Shown: in pieces, positions 9,180-16,769 of the stretch | Position numbering within the stretch: position 1 is the first letter of the stretch | Layout of the letters: each line of letters begins with the position of its first letter | Source of the DNA: Funneliformis mosseae | Taxonomy: Eukaryota > Glomeromycota > Glomeromycetes > Glomerales > Glomeraceae | Assembly: GCA_910592005.1 (NCBI GenBank) | Contig: CAJVPP010002008.1 | Location: 1-16,769, forward strand | Direction: 5' to 3' | Length of the DNA: 16,769 nucleotides | Translations under genes and position numbers: made by a program | Notes under the pieces: model-generated | What the model was told of the DNA's origin: nothing | Database searches by the model: none | Seen by the model: only the letters and a program-made list of their open reading frames with translations

Positions 9180-11227
9180 TAAAAATATTTAGGATTGGGG
9201 AGATAAAAACACCGTCAGCTGTTTTTTCATAACTAGAAGGAGAAGCGACTTCTTCAATAGCAGTAAAGGTATCTAGATTGATTTTAAGTTGTATTTGTAA
9301 GATTCTTTGCATGTTAGCAATAACGCATCCTGCATTATTAAGTTTAATCATATTATTTTTAAGGTTGATTTTGAGAAGAGCATTCTCATCTCTTAAGGTA
9401 ATTAATTCAGCAGATTGTTTGGCAACAATATTATCTTTTGTATAGGAACCAGTGATATAGGTATGCTCATCAGTTTCTATACCATCTTCATTGAATAATT
9501 TGTTTAGTAAATCTGCTTAGTGAGAAAGTAAGATGTTGATATGAAGAACTTTTTCAACCATAGCAACTCGTTCTACAGTTAAGCATAGATCTGAATCCAT
9601 TTTGGCAAGTTGTTTAGAGATAATGAACAGTTGATTAGAAATTCGAGTGAGCAATTCTGGTTAAGATGGTTGGTTTGAGATATCATTTACCATGTGGTAT
9701 TCATCATCAGTTTTATTAGCCCAGCGATGTGATGCATATATATTAGCATCTAAAGTTTATTCTCCTTTATCATTGATAGGACGAATAATAGTAGTATGTT
9801 GTTGATTGTGATCTTCATTTAGTGGTTTAGACTGAGGAACCTTTGTTTAATGATTGGGCAAAATGTTAACGTTGTCTGGCTTAGATTTATCTTTGACGTT
9901 ATTTTGTTATTAGAACAGTTTATATTTATCTATAGCCAGTGGTTTCTTGAGGTGGGATAGTGATTTAGGAATAACGACAGGTGCTTTGTAATTACGAAAC
10001 TGTGCAAACTGGTAGCATTAGTATAGGTGTTAAATTTATCGATCTTATAGAGCTGAATGATTTTTATGACAATTCTGCAATTAGTGACTTGGAATTTGGT
10101 AGATAAAGTAAAGTTTTGCATTAGGATCAGTTCAGATTAATCGTTTTATATCAAGGAAATAAGTTTACCATGTTTTGCTACTTCCATAGATTCTTTAGTA
10201 TTAAAATAGAAGATGGCATATTGTAGATTTCTGTAATTGACACATGACTTGAGGATGACCCAGATAATTACTTTGATAGTATTGCCGATAGAGATTAAAT
10301 GGTGTCCATTTGTGTCAAATGAGAGGTTAGTTAATTTCAGAAAAAATTCTGACTTTTCTTAACATCTTCGACTGATATGATATATGGGTATATCTTAATT
10401 AAATCTTTGAAGACAAAATAGCTGTTAAGTTTATTTAGGATAGTCATATTTGTATTTTGTTTAAATGTAATAGTAGCTTGCTGCTAAAGATTTTTAGTGA
10501 ACATAACGCAACAGGAAATCTTTCTAAAAAAGGAGAAGGTCAATCTAATATTTGATTTAGTAGTAGAGATCAGGATCTCAGTGAGACGGATTGACAACTC
10601 AGGGATGTATTTAGCTATTGGTTTGATTGTGAGGGATAAGAATGTGTCATTTTTCAAACATGAAAGTTTAAGTATAATTGCATTATTTGCTTTAACATGT
10701 AAGGTAAAACCAATTTGAACAATTTTCTTTATTGAGTTCTCAGAGTGAATATGAATTGAGGCATCAATAAAGGATGAATAATGTGGTGCAAAAATATCAC
10801 ATGCTTCATTTTGTTTGTCTCTGTTAGATTTTTTAGGGTAGAACTTATCTGCGACGCAGTAAGTAAAGTAGATTAAGACTTCAGTTTCGCGCTCTAAGTG
10901 GATTTTATTTTTATCATTTTGTTTGTTATTAAGACCATTTTCAGAAGCATCAAAGGCTTGGTTCTCATCAAAGAGAATATTGTCATCATTATTAGAAGTT
11001 TCAGGATCTTTTCCTTTGTTTAAGGTTTTGGAAAGCGAAGTTTCAACTTTCATATCTGTAGAGCTGTTGGATGTACTTCTAGAGGCGTTTGAAGTTTCAG
11101 TTTGTTTTGGTAGTTCAATATGTTATTTTTTAGCTGGATGTTATTGTTATTGGTCGTTCTCCATAGGGGAAGAGTAAGCTTGATAAGGTTTAAAGTTATT
11201 ATTATGAACGGTTTTTTTTCCAATCAT
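9172..11227 (-). pseudogene. LINE ORF1 (RNA-binding, gag-like) relic
   Basis: About 685 codons. The start is placed at ATG 11227 (MIGKKTVHNNNFKPYQAYSS), preceded by AAAAAA and in frame with the open segment 11053-10484. Alternative starts are the in-frame ATGs at 11164 and 11053. The N-terminal part is polar and Asn/Ser-rich. An RRM-like fold is suggested at about 10360-10145: FFLKLTNLSFDTNG resembles RNP2, NYRNLQYAIFYF resembles RNP1, followed by TKESMEVA. The C-terminal part reads nearly openly from about 10020 to 9172 and contains a probable coiled coil (KQSAELITLRDENALLKINL, about 9430-9370). Two frameshifts lie between these blocks (about 10480-10360 and 10140-10010). Most in-frame stops are TAA at likely Gln codons, including an interrupted Gln run at the start. 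LINE ORF1 proteins coat the RNA in the RNP; that role is inferred. Confidence 0.78.
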
Positions 11228-11275
11228 TTTTTTGTTTTAGTGATCAATGAAAAGAGTTTTTTTTCATACATTTTA

Positions 11276-11689
11276 TAGAAATATTTGATTTATATATATT
11301 ATATTAGTAAACTTTTAGATTTTTTAAAGAAAATAAATTAAAAGAGTATTAAATTAATAATAATATTTTACTAATAAGAAGTAATAAATAAAGTGTACAA
11401 GAGATTGAAATTAAACAATTCTTATAAATAAAAATATTGACAGTAATTTAAATTCAAAGAATTTTAAAAATACAAATTTAAGACTTAAAATTAAAAAAGA
11501 ATTATTAATGTTAAAAATAAATATTATTATAAATACAGAAAATATTATGTGAAAATTATCAAATGATGATGTATAATAATAATTAACAAATACTATATCA
11601 GAAAAATTAAAAAAATATTAAGAATTTACATGATTTACCTAATTGATCAGATTTATCTAATTCTTTTGATACTACAAAAATTTATTATA
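11276..11689. other. AT-rich non-coding stretch
   Basis: No open frames or recognisable protein text. This lies between the 5' end of the LINE and the hAT-like MITE. No RNA gene was seen. Confidence 0.6.
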
Positions 11690-11697
11690 CCTATGAT

Positions 11698-11830
11698 CAG
11701 GGTTGGGAAATTAGTACAGTTAGTACAGCTTAGTATAATTTAATACAGTTAGTACATATAATAATTAATATAAAATTTAGTACAGTACAAGGTCAAAATT
11801 TGCCTAGTATATACAAATTTTCCAACCCTG
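11698..11830. mobile_element. 133-bp hAT-like MITE
   Basis: The left end CAGGGTTGGGAAATTAGT (11698-11715) and the inverted right end (11813-11830) match at 16 of 18 positions. Flanking 8-mers are CCTATGAT (11690-11697) and CTTATGAT (11831-11838), differing by one C/T. CAGGG-type termini with an 8-bp target duplication are typical of hAT elements. The interior has no ORF but repeats TTAGTACAG/AATACAGTTAGTACA words several times, possibly transposase-binding sites. It would be moved by a hAT transposase encoded elsewhere. Confidence 0.82.
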
Positions 11831-11838
11831 CTTATGAT

Positions 11839-12831
11839 AATATATAACTTTTTGTTTTTATATGTCTTTATTATTTTTATTATATTTATTATTTTTTATT
11901 TTTTATATAAAAATTATTTCATATTACTAATGATAATTATTATTAATATTTCATGATTTTTATAATAAATAATTTGTTATTTCATATCATATCTTTTATA
12001 TTTTATTTTACTATATATTTTGAAAACTTAAAATTTTTTCAAGTATAAAATCATATTTGTCACATATTTATCACATTTTTAATTTCAACTAAAATTTATA
12101 ATACTAGCTAAAATACTTTTTTAAAAGGTTAGATAATATTATATAATTCTAAAGAAGCAATTTTAATTTTTAGTAAAATTTAAATTGTATTATACAAACA
12201 TTTAAAAAAAAAATTGTGATATTAATGATCAATAACAAACTTCTTTTATATTTATATTTTATTTTATTTTATCATTATATTATATCTGAAATTTATAAAT
12301 ATAATTAGTTTATAATATATTAAAATAGTTAACAATAGAAAATTAATTTTGTATAAATAAAGAATATTTTATTCAAGTTATAAATTAATTTACTAATAAG
12401 TTTTATATCTTTTATATGAGTTTCAAGTTATAAATAAAAAAAATCAATTTAAACCTATAAAAATTACTTTTTTTTTTTTAATATTATTTCTCATTTAATT
12501 TATTATGATATTTTACACTAATTTGTTTTTGAGTTTATCATTTATATTTGAATAAATAAATCTTAAATTCTAAGATATAATAAATTGCCAAATTGATTCA
12601 AATATAATAGACATCTATAAGATTTAAAAAATATCCTAAGATTGTAACTCTAATGAATAGAATTAATTAATATAATTCTTTTAACTTAAACATTCAGATA
12701 ACTAAAAATGAACCTAATAATAGCAAGTTAAATTTATAAAATTAGTTTTTCAGTGATCAAATTAATTGGATTAGCTAAAAATCATTTAAAATTTTAATAT
12801 TTCTATTCTTTTTTAGAATGAATTTTTTGAA
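11839..12831. other. AT-rich non-coding stretch
   Basis: No coding region, RNA gene or bounded element was recognised. The sequence is dominated by A/T runs with stops in all frames. Confidence 0.6.
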
Positions 12832-13400
12832 TAGATTTTAATTTAAAAGATAAATTTTAAAGATTATTTTAATTTTGTATTTTAGAAACATTATTAATGT
12901 CTCCTTTATTTTATTTTTAAGATTTGAACTTTAAAGTAGATTTTAACTTAAAAGATAAGTATTAGAGAATTTTTTAATTTTACTTTTAAAAATATTATTA
13001 ATATTTCTTTAGTTTTACTTTTAGAACTTGGATTTTAGAAATAGATTTTGATTTAAAAGATAAATTTTAAAGTTTTTTTTAATTTTACTTTTAGAACATT
13101 TTCTTTTTTATTTTTATAACTTGGATTTTCTTGAAATAGATTTTGATTTAAAAAGTGTTTTAAAGATATTACTAATAATTTATTATTTTTATATTAGGTA
13201 TTTTGATTTAAAAGATAAATTTTAAAAGATTTTTTTAACTTTTATTTTAGAAAATATTACTAACCTTTCTTTTAATTTATTTTTTATTAATCTTTTTTGT
13301 ATTATTTTTAAGTTTTCAACTTTCTAAAAACAGATTTTAACTTAAAAAATAAATTTAAAGATTTTTTTTTAAATTTTTTTTTTAGAATCATTATTAATAT
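12832..13400. repeat. Degenerate minisatellite, unit about 105 bp
   Basis: A block resembling TAGATTTTRATTTAAAAGAT followed by AAATTTTAAAG, TTTTACTTTTAGAA and an ATTATTAATAT-like tail recurs. Unit starts are near 12832, 12937, 13042, 13137, 13195 and 13331. The first three are exactly 105 bp apart; later ones are shortened or lengthened (95, 58, 136). Copies are diverged, so the array is old. No protein is encoded. Confidence 0.75.
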
Positions 13401-13671
13401 ATATTTATATTTTATATGAAATAACTTAGATATCTTTTACTATAAATCATTTAACAGATTTATTATCTTATAGATATAAGATTAATTGAATTATATGATT
13501 ATAAAATTTATCTTTTATTTAATTATAAAAAATTTATTTTTTTCATTTTTTTTATTTAAAATATATTTCTTAAATTATATGTATAAAATTGATTATAAAA
13601 TATTTTAAAAAACTTAAAATATTTGATATCTAATAATTATAAAAAGATGAAATAAATTTATTAAATTTATA
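13401..13671. other. AT-rich non-coding stretch up to the TA element
   Basis: No gene or repeat was recognised. It ends at the TA target site of the DNA transposon. Confidence 0.55.
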
Positions 13672-13683
13672 TTGGCTTGTATC
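13672..13683 (+). repeat. Left terminal inverted repeat of the TA element
   Basis: TTGGCTTGTATC, immediately preceded by TA. It pairs with 16604-16615 at 11 of 12 bases. Matching beyond the 12 bp is weak. Confidence 0.78.
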
Positions 13684-13714
13684 GTCTAGTCACAGTAAAT
13701 TTTTTTTTAATACT

Positions 13715-13778
13715 AAATTTATAAATTACATATAAACATATAAAATCATGTGACTAAAAAGTGCCAAATTTATAAATT
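13715..13778. repeat. Subterminal direct repeat in the TA element
   Basis: AAATTTATAAATT occurs at 13715-13727 and 13766-13778, a 51-bp period. Each copy is followed by an AT-rich stretch and then a related word, ATCATGTGACT or ATCACGTGATT. Subterminal repeats of this kind can be transposase-binding sites; that role is inferred. The AT content limits the weight of the first block. Confidence 0.45.
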
Positions 13779-14539
13779 TATATATGGATCACGTGATTGA
13801 TATTTATACTTTATTAAATTTATATATAAATTTAAGAAAATTCTTCAAAAATCGATTGAGGAATAACATGATATCTTTTATATTTTTTAACTGCATATTC
13901 TGCTTGCTTTGCATTAAGTCCTTTTCTATAAGCATCCATATACCTAAAAGACTTTTGTGCATAACCTCAAATTTGTTTTAAAGAAATTGAATCTAATGCT
14001 TCTAGTACAATTTTTTGCAAACCTCGCTAAGTATAATCACAATTTCTTCTTGTATATCGTTTTGCATCTCCCTAACAAATCTCAATAAAATTGAATTCAC
14101 AATGAAATTTAGGATAAAAAATAACTTTATGACCCAAATTTTTAATTGTTTCATGAATTAAACAAGATTGATTACAAAAATTATCTTGTTGTTTTAAAAT
14201 ATGTTGCATACAACAATTTTCTTCAGGTATATCATTTTTGTAAAAGCCAATTAATTTTTCATTCTATAATCCTCTTTCTTGAAGAATTGCTTTCATTCCT
14301 TTTGGTTTTCCTTGTAATTCAGAATTTGGATGATTATTTGGAAAAACCATATGTTGTATTTGACCATTAAAGAATGTATTGCGCATTTTTGGTTATTTTT
14401 TACCAGGATTTATATTCATTGCTTTTGCATTAAGTGCATCTGAAGCATAAGCACCATGTGAAGAAGAATTATCAAAAGCAAATATAGCAATAGCTCCAGA
14501 ATGTGTTATTTCAAAAATAGGAATAGCTTTTTTAACAAT

Positions 14540-14602
14540 CTATATATGTAAATTTAATTAATAAAAAAATTATACTTTTTATAAAATAACATAATTATAT
14601 AC
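14540..14602 (-). other. Transposase intron 3 (63 bp)
   Basis: On the minus strand it starts GTATAT and ends ATATAG. Removing it joins NWNIEQLIKQ to IVKKAIPIFE in frame, between codons. Confidence 0.8.
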
Positions 14603-14885
14603 CTGTTTAATCAATTGTTCAATGTTCCAATAATCATCATGATTTTTTCCAGGATATATTATTGTTTTTGCTTCATGTGGAAAGTTTTCACCAACAGTAT
14701 TTATTTGTTCTTCATTAAGTTTAAGTTTTCTAATAGTTTCACATAAAAAATCACTAACGTGAATTGCTCAACCTTGTCCTTTTTTTCGAGTAATAAAAAT
14801 ATGAGGTTTATCTGTTTCATTAAGAATAGGATTTATTTGAATTTCCAAATCATTTCCTTCAAAACGTAGCATTAATTTTTCATAT

Positions 14886-14961
14886 CTATTAAAATAAATT
14901 TTATTATATTAATTTTTATTATAAACATTAAATAAATAAATAAATAAATTATAATCCATAC
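14886..14961 (-). other. Transposase intron 2 (76 bp)
   Basis: Starts GTATGG and ends TTAATAG. Splicing joins QQFLTQMAE to YEKLMLRFEG in frame, with the Glu codon split by the intron. It contains a short AAAT microsatellite (about 14929-14950). Confidence 0.8.
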
Positions 14962-15096
14962 TCTGCCATTTGAGTAAGAAATTGTTGATGATATTCAATA
15001 ACATCAGCTCTTTCATGTCCGTCGATATATATTCCTTTATGATACCTTTTATATTGAAAACCCATCTTATAAAGCTAATGTCGAGCTGTATTTTTT

Positions 15097-15167
15097 CTAA
15101 GAAATAAAAAAATATTTAAAAATATATTTTAATATAAAGTTCAATAATTAAAAAAATTATTACATAC
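15097..15167 (-). other. Transposase intron 1 (71 bp)
   Basis: Starts GTATGT and ends TTTCTTAG. Splicing joins SIERKTKIA to KNTARH with the Ala codon split. The downstream text then meets a TAG where the family is expected to have Trp. Confidence 0.8.
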
Positions 15168-16603
15168 GCAATTTTAGTTTTACGTTCAATGCTTAATTTT
15201 GGAAATATATTATTTGATATATAGTTAATAAAATCTGATAAATAAAATTTAAATTTATTTATTCGTAAATAGTTAACAATTTCATGGCGTATGTCTTCAT
15301 CATCAAGAAGACTTTTAATTTTAATATGTTTCTCATGTATTGAAACAGAAATTTCTTGATTTTGTACTAACATACGAGTCCACTTTCGAAGTTGACGAAT
15401 AAAATATTCATTTTTACCTAATTATTATGCAATAAAAAGGCTGGCTTTCATTTTTTTTGATATTTAATTGACAGCATCAACAATATTGAAGTACAGCTCC
15501 TAATCGCCATTTTTGTTCAGGTAATAGAATCTCATCTTGAAGTTTTTTTTTTATAAAAAAAATTAACTTTATTAATTCAATTTCATCATCACTCTCTATT
15601 TCTGACCCTGTGGATGATGAATTGATATCATCATGATCTTCTAATTCATTTGAATGAGTATCATCCATTTGTGTATCAGGTTCATTTTATACAGAAAGAA
15701 AAAATTGCGTAATAGTATTGCCATTTTGTATAGCCATTTTCTTTGCAGCTGCTTTGCGTCTTTTTTGAGTTCGGATACTGTTACCTATGTATTAAAGTGG
15801 CTGTTTAGATTTAATATTTTTTGTATCAGAAACCAGCTTTTTTAACGTATTTCAGGTTCATTATCAAGTTTGGAATCCACTCATATAATCTCATCATCAG
15901 AAGATATTTCAGAATTTTTATCGAATGAAAAACTCTTCTCAGATGACAAATCCTCTTTAAATGGAGAATCTTTGACAATAATCAGCTTATTTCTTAAAGA
16001 TACTTTTATTAAATGTTTTTTTTGCTTTAACCGATGTCCCATAGATGAAGTTTGATTTACATTTTTTTTCTCACCCTTTTTATAAAAGGTGTGCAATTAT
16101 GCACTAATAAAAATTAAAAATTTTAACATAAAAATTAGAAGCCAGGTCATTTTTTTCATTAAAATTTTTCATAAAACATTGAAAAAAAAAGAGGTGCCAA
16201 AGTTTTTAAAGTTAATATCACACAAAAAGAAAGCTGCAAAAAAAAAGATAAAACTTTATTTAAATCAAAGTTAATCTCTATATAGTTTAGTTCAAACGCT
16301 GACTTTTCAAACTGCATGTGATTAATTAATATAAGATTAGCCAATCATATTCATTTACTTCAGGTGCCAAATTTCATGATACATATTAAAAATGGGTTGA
16401 CTTTAAATTCTTATTTCTCTCAAATTAGTAATCAGATTATAAAAATCTCTTCATTAATTTAAATTACAGGTTACAAATAACATAAAAATAAAGAGATTTT
16501 ATTTAAAATATTAATATTTATTTTTTAGCATAATCTCTAAAATTTCTTTGAGTTACCTTATGTTTATTTTGTGTTTATCTCAAGTGTTTTATATTGAGTC
16601 TTA

Positions 16604-16615
16604 GATACGAGCCAA
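16604..16615 (-). repeat. Right terminal inverted repeat of the TA element
   Basis: GATACGAGCCAA on the plus strand, followed at once by TA. It is the inverted partner of 13672-13683 with one A/G difference. That difference lies at a CpG, so it could be a deamination change. Confidence 0.78.
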
Positions 16616-16709
16616 TAGTATTCTTAACCAAATAAAGTTAATGCATATATACATAAAGCTATACACTATTAGTTTAGTATCTATTAAAGATGGATACCAT
16701 AATTAAAAT

Positions 16710-16748
16710 GTTGCAACATTTAACGTTGCAACATTATGTTGCAACATT
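16710..16748. repeat. Three spaced copies of a TTGCAACATT palindromic motif
   Basis: GTTGCAACATT starts at 16710, 16725 and 16738 (15- and 13-bp spacing). Its core, GTTGCAAC, is a perfect palindrome, extended to TGTTGCAACA in two of the copies. It is GC-richer than its surroundings. It may be the start of another repeat cut by the window end, or a protein-binding site cluster. Confidence 0.75.
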
Positions 16749-16769
16749 ATATAAATTCTTTAATAATTA

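Larger units (their letters stand above)
3660..11275 (-). mobile_element. LINE (non-LTR) retrotransposon, degenerate
   Basis: A single minus-strand element with the order expected of a two-ORF LINE: short 5' leader, ORF1 (RRM-like plus coiled coil), ORF2 (AP endonuclease, reverse transcriptase, RNase H, C-terminal tail), 3' UTR, AATAAA and an A-rich tail. Such elements copy themselves by nicking target DNA and priming reverse transcription on the nick. An endonuclease plus RNase H fits the I/Tad-like side of LINE diversity; the exact clade is not decided. The 3' boundary is the A-rich run just below 3680. The 5' boundary lies shortly upstream of the ORF1 start at 11227 and is approximate. I found no convincing target duplication. 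Many stops and several frameshifts make it inactive. The wording of the RT region matches elements I recall from Rhizophagus. Confidence 0.92.
13832..16042 (-). pseudogene. DDE transposase (Tc1/mariner-like) relic with three introns
   Basis: About 667 codons after removing three introns. The start ATG at 16042 (MGHRLKQKKHLIKV) is the best in-frame choice; the longer frame upstream has no ATG. The stop TAA is 13832-13834, after IPQSIFEEFS. The acidic, Ser-rich N-terminal part is followed by a basic block (RTQKRRKAAAKKM, possible nuclear signal) and ITQFFLSV. Next come KNEYFIRQLRKWTRM and LLDDEDIRHEIVNYLR, probably the DNA-binding region. The catalytic core has IYIDGHERADVIEYH (first Asp candidate, codon 15021-15023), FAFDNSSSHGAYAS (second Asp, 14471-14473) and FHCEFNFIEIC (Glu, 14081-14083). 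These correspond to the Tc1 DNxxxH and NxIExxW motifs, but about 130 residues separate D2 and E rather than about 34. In-frame stops include TAG at apparent Trp codons (4 sites), TGA after GQG, and two adjacent TAA after LFIA. Frame changes occur near 15490 and in the 15670-15880 stretch. It would cut and paste the element. Confidence 0.9.
13672..16615 (-). mobile_element. Tc1/mariner-like DNA transposon, full-length but inactive
   Basis: About 2.94 kb. The left end TTGGCTTGTATC (13672-13683) and the inverted right end (16604-16615, GATACGAGCCAA) match at 11 of 12 positions, the one difference being A/G. Both ends are flanked directly by TA (13670-13671 and 16616-16617), the target duplication of the IS630/Tc1/mariner superfamily. 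This agrees independently with the DDE transposase relic inside (DNxxxH and NFIExxW-type motifs). The transposase lies on the minus strand with about 160 bp beyond its stop and about 570 bp beyond its start. Premature stops and frameshifts make it inactive. Similar transposases are, from memory, numerous in Rhizophagus genomes. Confidence 0.82.

Noticed and set aside
10497..11177. Plus-strand ORFs 10497-10718 and 10923-11177 as genes
   Set aside because: They are antisense to the ORF1 relic, which has coherent protein text on the minus strand. No plus-strand family was recognised.
3898..11227. Alternative genetic code or stop read-through to explain the interrupted frames
   Set aside because: TAA, TAG and TGA all occur at different family residues, and true frameshifts and a destroyed catalytic motif are also present, so decay explains it better.
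3620..11340. TAGATTTTT near both LINE ends as a target duplication
   Set aside because: The shared words are AT-rich, not flush with the 3' tail or a defined 5' end, and expected by chance at this composition.
13784..16274. Plus-strand small ORFs at 13784-13981, 14146-14370, 15654-15845, 15870-16055 and 16089-16274 as genes
   Set aside because: All but the last lie opposite the minus-strand transposase relic, whose family motifs are clear; the last lies just 5' of its start. None resembles a protein.
13761..16370. GTGCCAAA words at 13761, 16193 and 16364 as transposon ends
   Set aside because: All three face the same way, so they are not inverted ends. The TTGGCTTGTATC ends beside TA fit much better.

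Overview
The window looks like a transposon-dense, gene-poor stretch of an AT-rich fungal genome, most likely an arbuscular mycorrhizal fungus (Glomeromycotina, Rhizophagus-like). The evidence is the very AT-rich base composition with long A/T runs, short GTATGT/GTATAT...AG introns inside a decayed transposase, and wording of the reverse transcriptase and DDE transposase relics that matches families I remember as abundant in Rhizophagus. The organism call is inference from memory; no database was searched. I see no intact host gene, no rRNA or tRNA, and no CRISPR array.

Layout. 1-3660 is AT-rich non-coding DNA. It holds an 18-bp palindrome at the left edge, two loci of the same 46-bp tandem repeat (about 905-985 and 2299-2510), a 29-bp tandem repeat (1375-1447) and a 157-bp inverted-repeat element (1999-2155) with a perfect 7-bp flanking direct repeat. 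About 3670-11270 is one nearly full-length but dead two-ORF LINE retrotransposon on the minus strand. ORF1 (RRM-like domain, then a probable coiled coil) ends in an 8-bp overlap with the start of ORF2 (AP-type endonuclease, reverse transcriptase, RNase H, damaged Cys/His tail). A polyadenylation signal and A-rich tail follow. 11698-11830 is a 133-bp hAT-like MITE with 18-bp inverted ends and a near-perfect 8-bp target duplication. 12832-13400 is a degenerate minisatellite of about 105 bp per unit. 13672-16615 is a complete but dead Tc1/mariner-like DNA transposon on the minus strand, bounded by 12-bp inverted ends inside TA dinucleotides. Its transposase relic keeps three recognisable introns and an expanded D-D-E core. 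The right edge carries three copies of a GTTGCAAC palindrome.

How it fits together. The two autonomous elements supply unrelated activities: target-primed reverse transcription for the LINE, cut-and-paste for the TA element. The two short inverted-repeat elements are non-autonomous and would need transposases encoded elsewhere. In both coding relics nearly every in-frame stop can be explained by a C-to-T or G-to-A transition, often CpA/TpG to TpA. That suggests RIP-like mutation or 5-methylcytosine deamination rather than random decay. I found no convincing new system; the most informative points are the exact element boundaries, the overlapping LINE ORFs and the transition-biased decay.
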